A stretch of DNA of 64,000 nt. It comes from Oceanobacillus piezotolerans (lineage in GTDB: Bacteria > Bacillota > Bacilli > Bacillales > Amphibacillaceae). The stretch lies in NCBI RefSeq assembly GCF_003665065.1, contig NZ_RCHR01000003.1:310001-374000 (forward strand). The letters are read 5' to 3'. This document shows positions 35,745-44,725 of this stretch, in pieces (position 1 is the first letter of the stretch; the number at the start of each line of letters is the position of its first letter). The notes under the pieces are model-generated. The model worked only from the letters and a program-made list of their open reading frames with translations, had not been told where the DNA came from and did no database searches. The position numbers and the translations under genes were made by a program.

Positions 35745-36995
35745 TTATGCATAATGACCGCCAATTTTTTTACTGCGATCGATGGTTACTCCTGCTTCTG
35801 TATAGCTAGAGGCCCTGAGGATAGCAGTTGAACCGTATTTATCACGAATCGTATCCATTACGTAACCAATATCTGTACGCTTAGCTCGATCCTCAAATAG
35901 TTCTAATTGTGTTTCTCCTTTGTCGAAAAGATTAGTTAACGTGACATAAACATGCCTAATTTTGCTGTATCCATCATAGAACTCATGAAATAATTGAACA
36001 CACACTCGATATACATCCATGGTTACATTAGTAGGAAGCTCAATCGATTTGGACCTTGAAAAGCCATCGCCAGTATGCTTTGAGTAAGCGATTCCGAGAT
36101 GAATCGTTTTTCCGACTTTGTTAGCTCTTCGTGCGCGACGACATGCTTCTTCACAGAGATCTAAAATACAAACCTCAACTTCATCCTTTGTATAATCACG
36201 CAGCAGGGCAATCCCATGTCCAAATCCTTTTTGTTCGGTTTTAGTGAAATTTCCATATACGGGGCTTAAATCAATTCCCCAAGCATGAAAGTATATTTGT
36301 TCACCCATAATCCCAAATCGCTTTTTGAGCTGCTTCACGTCATAGTTTGCTATCTGACCGAGTGTGACAATTCCCATACGATTGAGATTTCGCTTCATTC
36401 TGCTTCCAATTCCCCAAATTTTCTCTATAGGGAATGGCCATAGCTTTTCTTTCACATCCTCATATCTGCATTCTGCAATGCCAATCTTTTTTGCATGCAG
36501 ATCCATGACTACTTTTGCAAGAAATTTATTATCACCAATTCCAATCGATGCTGTCATTCCAAAATGATATAGAATATCCTCCTTTATTTTTTGAGCAACT
36601 TCAAAGCGATTACCAAATAATTTTTCTAAGCCATTTACAGTTACCCATACTTCGTCTACCGAGTATTGGTGAATGGCCTCTTTAGGTGCATATTGATTAA
36701 TGAGTTTGGTAATTTCCATGGAAACCTGAAGATAATCGGCCATGTGAGCGGGAACAATATGAATATTAGGATCATCTGGCAGCTCAAAGAAACGGCTGAC
36801 ATTGCTAATTCCATACTTTTTCTTCAATGCAGGAGATGCGGCAAGCACTATACTTCCTGAACGGCTTGGATCTCCAACTACTGCTAATAAATCTTCCATC
36901 GGATCAAGCCCAAGTTTTATCGCTTCTACACTTGCATAGAAGGAGCGCATGTCAATGCAAAGTACATCATTTCGAGGATAAAGAGAGTAATCCAT
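35745..36995 (-). CDS. Y-family translesion DNA polymerase, UvrX/YqjW type
   Basis: This 416-aa polymerase copies damaged DNA. The catalytic motifs CIDMRSFYASVE (palm aspartate) and YSVDEVWV (SxDE) are visible, followed by helix-hairpin-helix elements (IWGIGSRMKRNLNRMGIVTLGQIA) and a little-finger domain. The opening MDYSLYPRNDVLCIDMRSFYAS is like B. subtilis YqjW and UvrX, not PolY1. ATG 36995 follows GGTGGG. A LexA box overlaps its transcription start. The YolD-like gene that often accompanies this type is absent. Confidence 0.92.
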   Translation of the reverse strand: MDYSLYPRNDVLCIDMRSFYASVEAIKLGLDPMEDLLAVVGDPSRSGSIVLAASPALKKKYGISNVSRFFELPDDPNIHIVPAHMADYLQVSMEITKLINQYAPKEAIHQYSVDEVWVTVNGLEKLFGNRFEVAQKIKEDILYHFGMTASIGIGDNKFLAKVVMDLHAKKIGIAECRYEDVKEKLWPFPIEKIWGIGSRMKRNLNRMGIVTLGQIANYDVKQLKKRFGIMGEQIYFHAWGIDLSPVYGNFTKTEQKGFGHGIALLRDYTKDEVEVCILDLCEEACRRARRANKVGKTIHLGIAYSKHTGDGFSRSKSIELPTNVTMDVYRVCVQLFHEFYDGYSKIRHVYVTLTNLFDKGETQLELFEDRAKRTDIGYVMDTIRDKYGSTAILRASSYTEAGVTIDRSKKIGGHYA

Positions 36996-37015
36996 TTTAT
37001 TCACCCACCTAACAA

Positions 37016-37027
37016 GAACGTTTGTTC
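37016..37027. promoter_or_regulatory. LexA (DinR) operator
   Basis: GAACGTTTGTTC fits the Bacillus SOS box GAAC-N4-GTTC exactly, and flanking AA/TT extends the symmetry. It lies just downstream of the polymerase's -10, so LexA would block transcription until DNA damage. Confidence 0.85.
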
Positions 37028-37029
37028 TT

Positions 37030-37058
37030 ATTATATGAACTTCAAGATAAATTAGCAA
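37030..37058 (-). promoter_or_regulatory. Sigma-A promoter of the Y-family polymerase
   Basis: TTGCTA (-35, 37053-37058) and TATAAT (-10, 37030-37035) are 17 bases apart on the minus strand. Confidence 0.75.
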
Positions 37059-37197
37059 TGGAAAAATAATCCGTGTTGATGTTTGAACCTAAATTCTCTT
37101 ATAAGTAATTCGTGAATAGAGTGAAAGAAATTATCAAAACTATCAAATGAAAGAGATACAAAATTAATTTAGAAAGTCAAAATAAGGAGGCCGTGTA

Positions 37198-37635
37198 ATG
37201 GCACAGAACTTAAATGAGATTATGACGAAGAATGTAGTAACAGTAACAGATAGGCAATCCGTACAAGAGGCAGCAGCATTAATGAGTCAATATAACATTG
37301 GGGCACTTCCTGTAGTAAACACGGGTGGACAAATGGTAGGGATTGTAACAGATCGAGACATTACATTACGCACTACTGCACAAGGACAAGGATCAGAAAC
37401 TCCCGTTCGAGAGGTAATGACTGCGCAACAAATCGTTCAGGGAAACCCAAATATGGATGTGCATGAAGCAGCCCAAATTATGTCACAGCAGCAAATACGA
37501 AGGTTGCCAGTTGTGGAAAACGGGCAATTAGTTGGGATGGTTGCTTTAGGTGATTTAGCAGTACAGAATCAATATGCGAATGAAGCAGAACAAGCGTTAG
37601 CAAGCATTTCTACACCATCTGCACCACAGCAGTAA
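37198..37635 (+). CDS. CBS-domain pair protein, YhcV-like
   Basis: This 145-aa protein consists of two CBS domains (about residues 8-60 and 72-128): IMTKNVVTVTDRQSVQEAAALM... GIVTDRDI and VMTAQQIV...RRLPVVENGQLVGMVALGDLA. CBS pairs sense adenine nucleotides. The match in length and layout is to B. subtilis YhcV, of unknown role. AAGGAGG precedes the ATG. A strong terminator follows. Confidence 0.85.
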   Translation: MAQNLNEIMTKNVVTVTDRQSVQEAAALMSQYNIGALPVVNTGGQMVGIVTDRDITLRTTAQGQGSETPVREVMTAQQIVQGNPNMDVHEAAQIMSQQQIRRLPVVENGQLVGMVALGDLAVQNQYANEAEQALASISTPSAPQQ

Positions 37636-37675
37636 AACGAAGCCTTAGGAGTTCGCTCTTAAGGCTTCGTTTTTA
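37635..37675. terminator. Bidirectional terminator
   Basis: AAACGAAGCCTTA pairs with TAAGGCTTCGTTT between two convergent genes. Confidence 0.88.
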
Positions 37676-37689
37676 AGGATAAAATTAGC

Positions 37690-38460
37690 TTATTTAGTAA
37701 AGGTCACTTTAGCATTTCCAATTCCCGCATATTTGACCTCATATGTACCTTCTTCTGCTCGAATAGGTGAAATAAAAGTGCCGGATGAGATTACCATTCC
37801 TTTTTTCAAGGATTTTTGATGATTCGACAATTTTTTAACTAACCACTCCACAGAAGTAGCGGGATTACCTAGCACAGCTGATGAGTATCCTTCGCTTATT
37901 TTCTCTCCATTATGGAATAATTCCATTTTAATATTTGCTAATTGGTCAAACGTGAGGGGAGAAAGAATTGCTTCAGATATTACGACAAGACCAGTTGCAG
38001 TATCGTCACATAGTAAATCAGCTAAAGAAAAATGAGGGAACCAGTCAATATATCTGGAGTCTGGAATTTCAATTCCGGCAGCTATGGTACTATTATTTAA
38101 GATATCTTCTGCAGTTGCATCAGAGGATAAGTCATTCGTTAGGATGAATATAAGCTCTGGTTCAACAAGTGGAGAAAATAATTCAGATAATGAAATAGAT
38201 TCTCCACTATTTACTAAATTGCTTGATAAAAGCGTTCCATATGCAGGCTCATTCGTATTGGCGATTGCTTGTGTAGCTTTACTTGTCATACTTATCTTAT
38301 AACCTTGGATTTTTTCCCTTTTTTTGCGAATTAGCTCATCTTGTACAGAATATGCAGTATCCTCTGTTAATTGATAGTGATGACGAATAAATGGAATTGG
38401 CGTTTTTGAATCACTCGCTTTTAATATCTTTTCTGCAACTTCTTCTACAATGGTTGTAAT
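37690..38460 (-). CDS. 2-keto-4-pentenoate hydratase-like enzyme; ATT in start position
   Basis: The 256-aa protein matches the FAH/hydratase-decarboxylase family (MhpD-like), which acts on 2-oxo acids in aromatic breakdown. Visible parts are YKISMTSKATQAIANTNEPAYGTLL, the metal-binding VEPELIFIL and AAGIEIPDSRY. GGAGGG ends six bases before ATT at 38460. The only canonical start upstream in frame is a TTG at 38508, without a ribosome binding site and before the homology. No aromatic pathway genes are adjacent. It may use ATT or have lost its ATG. Confidence 0.78.
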   Translation of the reverse strand: MTTIVEEVAEKILKASDSKTPIPFIRHHYQLTEDTAYSVQDELIRKKREKIQGYKISMTSKATQAIANTNEPAYGTLLSSNLVNSGESISLSELFSPLVEPELIFILTNDLSSDATAEDILNNSTIAAGIEIPDSRYIDWFPHFSLADLLCDDTATGLVVISEAILSPLTFDQLANIKMELFHNGEKISEGYSSAVLGNPATSVEWLVKKLSNHQKSLKKGMVISSGTFISPIRAEEGTYEVKYAGIGNAKVTFTK

Positions 38461-38563
38461 GGAAAACCCTCCTCTTCTTATTAAAATAATAATAGTATAA
38501 AGGATCAATTCTGTAAATTTCTACAATAAATCAATTTGGAATTATCCGAAATAAGCAATGTTG

Positions 38564-38572
38564 CATAGGCTA
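38564..38572 (+). promoter_or_regulatory. Possible sigma-K -10 before YuzC-like gene
   Basis: CATAGGCTA fits CATANNNTA and lies 30 bases before the start codon of a putative spore coat gene. No AC is found at -35 distance. The same nine bases occur at 51135 before an unrelated permease. Confidence 0.3.
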
Positions 38573-38601
38573 TTAGGAAGGAAAGGAGAAGGTGGTAACG
38601 A

Positions 38602-38961
38602 ATGTATTATTTCTTTCCAGTTTATTGTCCATATTATTATACTTCCCCTGTAAACGAAAATCGGCAATATCCACCGATTAACCCGGAGATTTTCTACCAA
38701 TCAGCAAATGTAATGAAGCAACTAGTAAACGATGCAACCATTGTGTTAAATAAATTCGCTGAATCAAAGGAATTTGATAAGCAGATTATGGTTGCTGCAC
38801 AGAAAGGGAATCGAACTGAAGTAGAGCGATTAATTTATTCCTTGGGGATCCAATCAAAAGTCAAAATTAATTATAATCCGGATGAAATACGGTTGGAGTT
38901 TCGTTCAAATGTAAATGATAAAGAATGTTGCCGTCTGCTCGTTGCAGTGAGATGGAAATAA
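38602..38961 (+). CDS. YuzC-like protein, possible inner spore coat protein
   Basis: This 119-aa protein has a Tyr/Pro-rich start (MYYFFPVYCPYYY), a middle helix region (INPEIFYQSANVMKQLVNDATIVLNKFAES) and an ending with DKECCRLLVAVRW. This is close to what I recall of B. subtilis YuzC, a spore coat protein. That link is from memory and moderate. AAAGGAG precedes the ATG. A strong hairpin follows. Confidence 0.6.
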   Translation: MYYFFPVYCPYYYTSPVNENRQYPPINPEIFYQSANVMKQLVNDATIVLNKFAESKEFDKQIMVAAQKGNRTEVERLIYSLGIQSKVKINYNPDEIRLEFRSNVNDKECCRLLVAVRWK

Positions 38962-38964
38962 AAG

Positions 38965-39003
38965 AAGCAGTTACTTGTACCTGAAAAGAACAAGTAACTG
39001 CTT
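38965..39003 (+). terminator. Terminator after YuzC-like gene
   Basis: AAGCAGTTACTTGT pairs with ACAAGTAACTGCTT, followed by TGTTAAT. Confidence 0.85.
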
Positions 39004-39067
39004 TGTTAATAGGATTATTACCTTTTATATAGAAATAAATAGATAGGAACAATATAGGGGGGAAGAG

Positions 39068-40426
39068 ATGAAGAATAAGCTCATGCAATACATGAAAGAA
39101 GATGGCAAATTAAAGGGGGCATTACTAGGAATTAGTATTCGCTCAGTAAATAGTGGAGAAGTTATCCTGGAACATCAAGCAGATATCCGTTTTCATCCAG
39201 CATCAAATATGAAGCTTTTAACAGCGGCTGCGGCTTTGTGTCTGTTAGGAGAAACATATACTTTTTCAACTGAAGTACGTGCAGATGGTGAAGTGGAGAA
39301 AGGAAGATTAACCGGCAATTTATATTTGATTGGAAAAGGAGATCCTACACTAGTACCTGAAGTATTTGAAGAATGGGCCATAGAATTAAAAAAACGAGGA
39401 ATAGCTATAATAGAAGGCGATTTAGTAGGGGATGATTCATGGTACGATGATATACAGTTCTCTCCAGATTTAACATGGACAGATGAACAATATTATTATG
39501 GGGCAGCCATATCTGCGTTAACAGCTTCGCCCAATAAGGATTATGATACAGGCAGTATTATGTTTGAAGTCACTCCCGCTGCACCTGGTGAGAAACCTAA
39601 TATATCTGTGTATCCCAAACTAGATTATATTACGATTCAAAACAAAGCAACGACGGTATCTCAATGGGTAGAAGATGAATTGATTATAGAGCGTAAGCAT
39701 GCTAGCAATACATTTGTAATTAGTGGAGTAATCTCTGCTAATGAAGAACCCGTTCAAGAGCTTATGTCAGTGTGGAACCCGACACAATATGCCCTCCAAT
39801 TATTCAAGAAAGCACTTAAGAATGAAGGTATTGAACTAAGTGGAGAAATAGAAGAGGGAAGATTACCAAGGAAAACAACACGTTTACTTGCCCGGCAATC
39901 CATTCCGCTTTCAGACTTACTAGTCCCGTTTATGAAGTTCAGCAATAATGGACATGCAGAAGTATTAGTAAAGGAAATGGGGAAGGTGAGAAATAATGAA
40001 GGAAGCTGGGAAAAAGGGTTAGAAGTGATGAAAGAGCAATTAAAAGAGCTAGGAATGGACCTAGACACTATTGTTATCAAGGATGGTTCTGGTATATCTC
40101 ATTCTAATGCAATCCCTCCGTCAGAAATATCTCGCTTATTATTTCAAGTTCAGAATCAGCCTTGGTTTCAAACGTTTTTGAACGCCCTCCCGATTGCAGG
40201 AGAAGAGGATAGATTGGCAGGCGGTACCCTTAGAGAGCGCATGAACGGAATAAGAGTACTTGCAAAAACAGGTACTATCGAAGGGGTAAGTACATTATCA
40301 GGTTATATGGAAACCAAACGGAATAGAGCCCTCATCTTTTCTATCATGCTTAATCATTTATTGGACGAAGAAATCGGTAAAGAAATAGAAGATGAATTAA
40401 TAAAAATTATTTATGAAGAATGTTGA
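39068..40426 (+). CDS. D-Ala-D-Ala carboxypeptidase (S13/PBP4 type) without signal peptide
   Basis: This 452-aa protein belongs to the DacB/PBP4 peptidase family. The three active-site motifs are SNMK (S46-K49), SNN in KFSNNGHAE, and KTG in LAKTGTIEG. Such enzymes trim peptidoglycan peptides outside the membrane. This one starts MKNKLMQYMKEDGK with no hydrophobic N-terminus, and GGGGGGAAGAG directly before the ATG fixes the start. It may be exported by another route, act in the cytosol or on other peptides, or have lost its signal sequence. Confidence 0.87.
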   Translation: MKNKLMQYMKEDGKLKGALLGISIRSVNSGEVILEHQADIRFHPASNMKLLTAAAALCLLGETYTFSTEVRADGEVEKGRLTGNLYLIGKGDPTLVPEVFEEWAIELKKRGIAIIEGDLVGDDSWYDDIQFSPDLTWTDEQYYYGAAISALTASPNKDYDTGSIMFEVTPAAPGEKPNISVYPKLDYITIQNKATTVSQWVEDELIIERKHASNTFVISGVISANEEPVQELMSVWNPTQYALQLFKKALKNEGIELSGEIEEGRLPRKTTRLLARQSIPLSDLLVPFMKFSNNGHAEVLVKEMGKVRNNEGSWEKGLEVMKEQLKELGMDLDTIVIKDGSGISHSNAIPPSEISRLLFQVQNQPWFQTFLNALPIAGEEDRLAGGTLRERMNGIRVLAKTGTIEGVSTLSGYMETKRNRALIFSIMLNHLLDEEIGKEIEDELIKIIYEEC

Positions 40427-40455
40427 AATGGATACTTTCCTTTGTAAATAGAAAG

Positions 40456-40498
40456 AAGGTGAAGGGTAAATGCATCCAATACATTTACCCTTCACCTT
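40456..40498. terminator. Bidirectional terminator
   Basis: AAGGTGAAGGGTAAATG pairs perfectly with CATTTACCCTTCACCTT (17 bp). The metI stop codon overlaps its right arm at 40497. Confidence 0.9.
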
Positions 40499-41600
40499 AG
40501 TTTAGTTTCTCAAATGCTTGCTCTAAATCAGCTTGTAAATCCTCTGCATTCTCGATACCAACTGAAAAGCGTAAGAGGGTATCATCTATTCCTCTTTTCT
40601 CTCTTTCTGCTTTTGGTATCTCAGCATGTGTTTGAGTCACGGGATAGGTTATAAAACTCTCAACTCCACCAAGACTTTCGGCAAAAACAATTAATTTAAG
40701 ATTGGAAAGGAATGGATCAACCCACTTGCTATCTTTAATACAGAACGAGAGCATACCACCTGTGTTAGAGTAGAGCACTTTTGTAACTTTTGGATGGCTT
40801 TCTAAATAGGAGGCTAACTGTTTTGCATTTTTTTCATGTCTCTCCATCCGTAACGCCAATGTTTTCAGCCCCCTAATTAAGAGCCAGCTATCGAAAGGGG
40901 ATAAGACTGCGCCCGATGAATTATGGATGACGGCCAGCTTCTCAGAAACTTCCTTTCCTTTCGCTACTACTAAACCCGCTAATACATCGTTATGTCCCCC
41001 GATATATTTCGTAGCACTATGGATGACAATATCTGCACCGAGAGTAATTGGTCTTTGAAAATATGGTGTTAAAAATGTATTATCCACGATTAATAGCAGG
41101 TTGTGCTCGTTGGCTAATTGTGCGTAGCTTTCAATATCAATGATCTGCATTAATGGATTTGTTGGTGTTTCAAGAAATATTGCTTTGGTTCTAGATGTAA
41201 TTAAATTCTTTGTTTCCTGAATACTATCAAAAGCAGTATAGGTTGTTGATATATCATAGTTTTCAGCATATTGATTGAGCAATCGATATGTTCCACCATA
41301 AATATCTTCTGTTGCGATAATATGGTCACCCGATTTGAATAGAGATAAGACTAATTGGATAGCCGCCATTCCCGAGCTACAGGCAAAACCAGCATCACCT
41401 TCTTCTAAATTAGCAATACCATCTTCCAGAAGACTGCGTGTTGGATTCTTGGTTCTTGAGTAATCATACCCTGTAGACTTACCTAGCCCTTTATGTTGAT
41501 AGGCAGTAGATAAATAGATTGGTGCATTAATTGCTCCTGTACGTTCGTCACTTTTATTGCCTAGTTGAGCTAGTTTCGTTTCAATATGTTTGGAACTCAT
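40497..41600 (-). CDS. metI: Cystathionine gamma-synthase / O-acetylhomoserine thiolyase
   Basis: This 367-aa PLP enzyme of the Cys/Met metabolism family matches MetI, which joins an activated homoserine with cysteine or sulfide in methionine synthesis. The PLP-binding lysine lies in IHSATKYIGGHNDVLAG. SSGMAAIQLVLSLFKSGDH and ETPTNPLMQ are family motifs. GGAGGG precedes the ATG. A SAM riboswitch lies directly upstream. In B. subtilis metC follows metI; here a carboxypeptidase lies convergently instead, so metC is elsewhere. Confidence 0.92.
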   Translation of the reverse strand: MSSKHIETKLAQLGNKSDERTGAINAPIYLSTAYQHKGLGKSTGYDYSRTKNPTRSLLEDGIANLEEGDAGFACSSGMAAIQLVLSLFKSGDHIIATEDIYGGTYRLLNQYAENYDISTTYTAFDSIQETKNLITSRTKAIFLETPTNPLMQIIDIESYAQLANEHNLLLIVDNTFLTPYFQRPITLGADIVIHSATKYIGGHNDVLAGLVVAKGKEVSEKLAVIHNSSGAVLSPFDSWLLIRGLKTLALRMERHEKNAKQLASYLESHPKVTKVLYSNTGGMLSFCIKDSKWVDPFLSNLKLIVFAESLGGVESFITYPVTQTHAEIPKAEREKRGIDDTLLRFSVGIENAEDLQADLEQAFEKLN

Positions 41601-41623
41601 AAAGATCCCTCCTATAAAATATA

Positions 41624-41773
41624 GAAAAACCCTCTTCTAAAAGAAGAGGGTTTAGATTAAGTGCAACTCTCTTCTTATCTTTCAGGAAATTTCCTGCTGG
41701 AATTAGCACCTTTACCCTAGGGCAGGTTGCTGAGATTTCATAGGGCCAGTCCCTCCGTCTCTCAAGATAAGAA
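41624..41773 (-). promoter_or_regulatory. SAM-I riboswitch (S-box) with terminator
   Basis: On the minus strand the aptamer runs CTTATC..AGAG.CGGAGGGACTGGCCC.ATGAAATCTCAGCAACC, closed by GATAAG (P1 41672-41679 with 41766-41773). A terminator (AAACCCTCTTCT/AGAAGAGGGTTT plus T-run) lies at 41624-41654. SAM binding should stop metI transcription. A TATAAT-type -10 lies just upstream of the aptamer. Confidence 0.96.
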
Positions 41774-42244
41774 TTCAATTTGTTTCAAATTATGATTATA
41801 TTATATAACTTTACATGAAAGTATTGAAACAGGCAAGAGATAATTAGAATAATTTGCTATCAATATCTAAGCCATTAAGAATATGAGAATCTCTAGTGTT
41901 TGAGAAAGTACCTCAGCATCAACTTTGAGGAGGCATAATCGTCCCTTATATAGCAGTCTCTTGTTTTACCTAGTAAAATAAGCATGTACTGTCTCACACA
42001 TAGTATTGAATATATAATCATGTAATAATTGGCAATTCAATGGTCAAGTTATCTTTAATAATAAAATAAAAATGTATTTTAAACCTGTTATTAAAATGTG
42101 CGATAGTGTTTTCATTTAGTACCTGATGCAAATTATACAAAAATGTTTTATAATAAATTTAATCCTCTATCAAAACTACTATTTATCACATCGCTTTCCC
42201 TTTCTTATTTTTCTCATGCTGTAATAGAATAGGAGTTTTTAATC
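41774..42244. other. Divergent intergenic region metI/topB
   Basis: About 470 AT-rich bases hold the metI promoter (TATAAT-rich, about 41795) and the topB upstream region. No other gene or structured RNA is recognised. Confidence 0.4.
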
Positions 42245-44416
42245 TTGAAATTGATATTAGCAGAAAAACCGTCAGTTGCTAGAAATATAGCCGACGCATT
42301 ACAAATTAAAACCAAGAAGGATGGCTATTTTGAAGGCGGCGAATATATCATTACATGGGCTTTTGGACACCTTGTAGAGTTATATGATGCCAAGGATTAT
42401 GATGAAAAAATGTCAAGTTGGAAAATGGAGAACTTTCCATTTATTCCACAGCAATTTAAATACAAGGTGAAAAGCAGTCCAAAAGACCGCAGTAAGGTGG
42501 ATAGTGGTGCACGTAAACAGCTTGGTATCATTCAATCCTTGATTAAGCGGAGAGATGTAGAAGCGATTATATCTGCCTGTGATTATGATCGAGAAGGTCA
42601 ATTAATAGGAGATAGTATTATTTATCGTGGCGGAAAGCAGCAGAAGCCCGTATATCGACTATTGCTGAATGAATGGACACCAGAGGAAGTTAGAAATGGC
42701 CTCCGTGATTTGGTTTCCAATGAAGCAATGAAGCCTTTAAGAGATGCTGGAATCAGCAGACAATGGGTTGATTGGGTGATTGGTATTAATCTTACTTCTG
42801 TCGCAACATTAAAGTATCAAAAAGGAAAACGTAAAGCCTTGAATATCGGGCGTGTATTATTGCCAACACTAAAAATTATCTATGACCGAGATAAAGAAAT
42901 TGAACAGTTTGTACCGGAGGATTACTTTAAATTACAAGCTGCTTTTAGAACAAATGAGAATGAAGAATACAGTGGTGTTTATGTAAAAGATCAGTCAGAT
43001 CAATTTAAGGATAAAGAAGTCTTGGAAGAAATTAGTAAATTAATTCAAGGAAAAAGTGGAACAATTTCCAATGTCGATCGTAAAAAGAAGAAAGAGTATC
43101 CACCATTCTTATTTAATCTATCCAACTTACAGGGGTTTGTTACTAGTAAATGGCAGGGGTGGACCTCTGATAAAGTCTTAAAAGTTGCTCAATCTCTCTA
43201 TGAGAAAAAACTAATCACGTATCCAAGAACGGCAAGCACTGCTCTTGAAGAAAGTTTAGTTAATAAAGCCCGAAACGTATTGGAGAAGCATATTGCAGAC
43301 TTGCCATACAAAGATGAGATTAAGTTTACTCGTTCTAAACGCGTCTTTAACAATAGTAAGGTAGAGAGTCATAGTGCTATTATTCCTACATATTTAATGC
43401 CAAAGCGTTTAAATAGCGATGAATCAATCGTTTATACAGCAATTAAGAATCGGTTTATTATGCAATTTATGCCTATAGCACAATATGAAGAAACGAAGGT
43501 CATCACGGAGATAACAGATGGAGAGGGAAATTTCACCTTCCATTCTAAAGGTAGAGTTCAATTAGTAGAAGGATGGAAAAAAGTCGAGAAAATCCAATCA
43601 AAGGATCAGTTATTACCTAATCTTCAATTAAACGAAAAGGTACAATTACATGATGCAGAAGTATCCTCTCATGTAACTAAGCCACCTAAGCATCATACAG
43701 AAAAAACACTTCTTCGTGTCATGGAGACTTGTGGAAAGAGTTTTAAAGAAGAAGAAAATGATGAAATATTAGGAAGTATATTAACAGGCTTTAGCATTGG
43801 TACACCTGCAACAAGGGCAGAAACAATTAAGAAATTAAAAACCGTTGGATATATTAAAGCAGAAGGTAAGAATCTAACTTGTACAGAGCTTGGCAGGAAA
43901 TTAGTAGAGACCTTTCCAGTAAAAGATTTATTAAATCTTGAGTTTACAGGCAGGTTAGAGAAGGCTCTATCTGATATTCAAAAAGGAAACGCATTAAAAA
44001 GAGAATTTCTGCAAATGGTATTTCAATTTACTGCAGATTCTGTGGAAATGATTAAACAGGATAGCGATACCGTCATTCCAACCGTCTCTCGCCGGGCCTC
44101 AGCAAATGAGGTGCTAGGAAAATGCCCACAGTGTGGTGGGAAGATTATAGAAGGTAAAAAGGGTTTTGGCTGCAGCAATTGGAAAAGTGGCTGCAAATTT
44201 GTCATTTGGAAAAATGATAAATATTTAAAAGCAATGAAGAAGAAGCCTACCAAGACAATGGTTAAAGAGTTACTAAAAAAGAAACAAGCATATGTAAAAG
44301 GGTTAACGAGTAAAAATGGTAAAAAGTTCAATGCTTATTTAAGTTATGAAAAAAATCCGGAAAATGACTACTTTAGTTGGAAGATGGAGTTTCATAGGGA
44401 AGGCAGCAGCTCATAG
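42245..44416 (+). CDS. topB: DNA topoisomerase III
   Basis: This 723-aa type IA topoisomerase relaxes and decatenates DNA. A Toprim domain (LILAEKPSVARNIADAL... SACDYDREGQLIGDSI) is followed by the active-site tyrosine in KKLITYPRTAST. A zinc-finger-like CPQCGGKIIEGKKGFGCSNWKSGC lies near residue 625, and a C-terminal domain ends the protein. The start is TTG with AGGAG nine bases upstream. It is monocistronic and followed by a family B repeat. Confidence 0.95.
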   Translation: MKLILAEKPSVARNIADALQIKTKKDGYFEGGEYIITWAFGHLVELYDAKDYDEKMSSWKMENFPFIPQQFKYKVKSSPKDRSKVDSGARKQLGIIQSLIKRRDVEAIISACDYDREGQLIGDSIIYRGGKQQKPVYRLLLNEWTPEEVRNGLRDLVSNEAMKPLRDAGISRQWVDWVIGINLTSVATLKYQKGKRKALNIGRVLLPTLKIIYDRDKEIEQFVPEDYFKLQAAFRTNENEEYSGVYVKDQSDQFKDKEVLEEISKLIQGKSGTISNVDRKKKKEYPPFLFNLSNLQGFVTSKWQGWTSDKVLKVAQSLYEKKLITYPRTASTALEESLVNKARNVLEKHIADLPYKDEIKFTRSKRVFNNSKVESHSAIIPTYLMPKRLNSDESIVYTAIKNRFIMQFMPIAQYEETKVITEITDGEGNFTFHSKGRVQLVEGWKKVEKIQSKDQLLPNLQLNEKVQLHDAEVSSHVTKPPKHHTEKTLLRVMETCGKSFKEEENDEILGSILTGFSIGTPATRAETIKKLKTVGYIKAEGKNLTCTELGRKLVETFPVKDLLNLEFTGRLEKALSDIQKGNALKREFLQMVFQFTADSVEMIKQDSDTVIPTVSRRASANEVLGKCPQCGGKIIEGKKGFGCSNWKSGCKFVIWKNDKYLKAMKKKPTKTMVKELLKKKQAYVKGLTSKNGKKFNAYLSYEKNPENDYFSWKMEFHREGSSS

Positions 44417-44456
44417 AAAAGTGCGAATCTTGGAATCTGCCTTAGGTATATATGTT

Positions 44457-44639
44457 TATCGGCTGGATGGCTGGCTGTAAGTCCCTTAACAAGAAGAATT
44501 CGAGAAAAATTCAAGAATAGTAAGTGGAGAACTTACAGAAAGTCAAACGCCTGATTCATTCAAGGGCCTTTAGGTCATACCCTTGTGGTACTAGCACTGA
44601 GTGGAGAAGAAAAGCCCACTCAGTGAAGTTTCACTTTAT
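44457..44639. repeat. Structured intergenic repeat, family B copy 2
   Basis: This is the fullest copy. It starts TATCGGCTGGATGGCTGGCTGTAAG-like, contains AAACGCCTGATTCATTCAAGGG, and ends with a 10-bp hairpin (CACTGAGTGG at 44596-44605 with CCACTCAGTG at 44617-44626) and GAAGTTTCACTTTAT. It lies between topB and the VWA lipoprotein gene. Confidence 0.65.
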
Positions 44640-44725
44640 ATTTGTATCCTTTTTAGTAATATTATACTATTGACGAGGACATTAATTTGGTCAATCTTAT
44701 AATAAGAAGGATAGGGGGGGAGAAG

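Noticed and set aside
41581-41778. Minus-strand open frame upstream of metI
   Set aside because: It covers the SAM riboswitch and terminator; no protein similarity is apparent.
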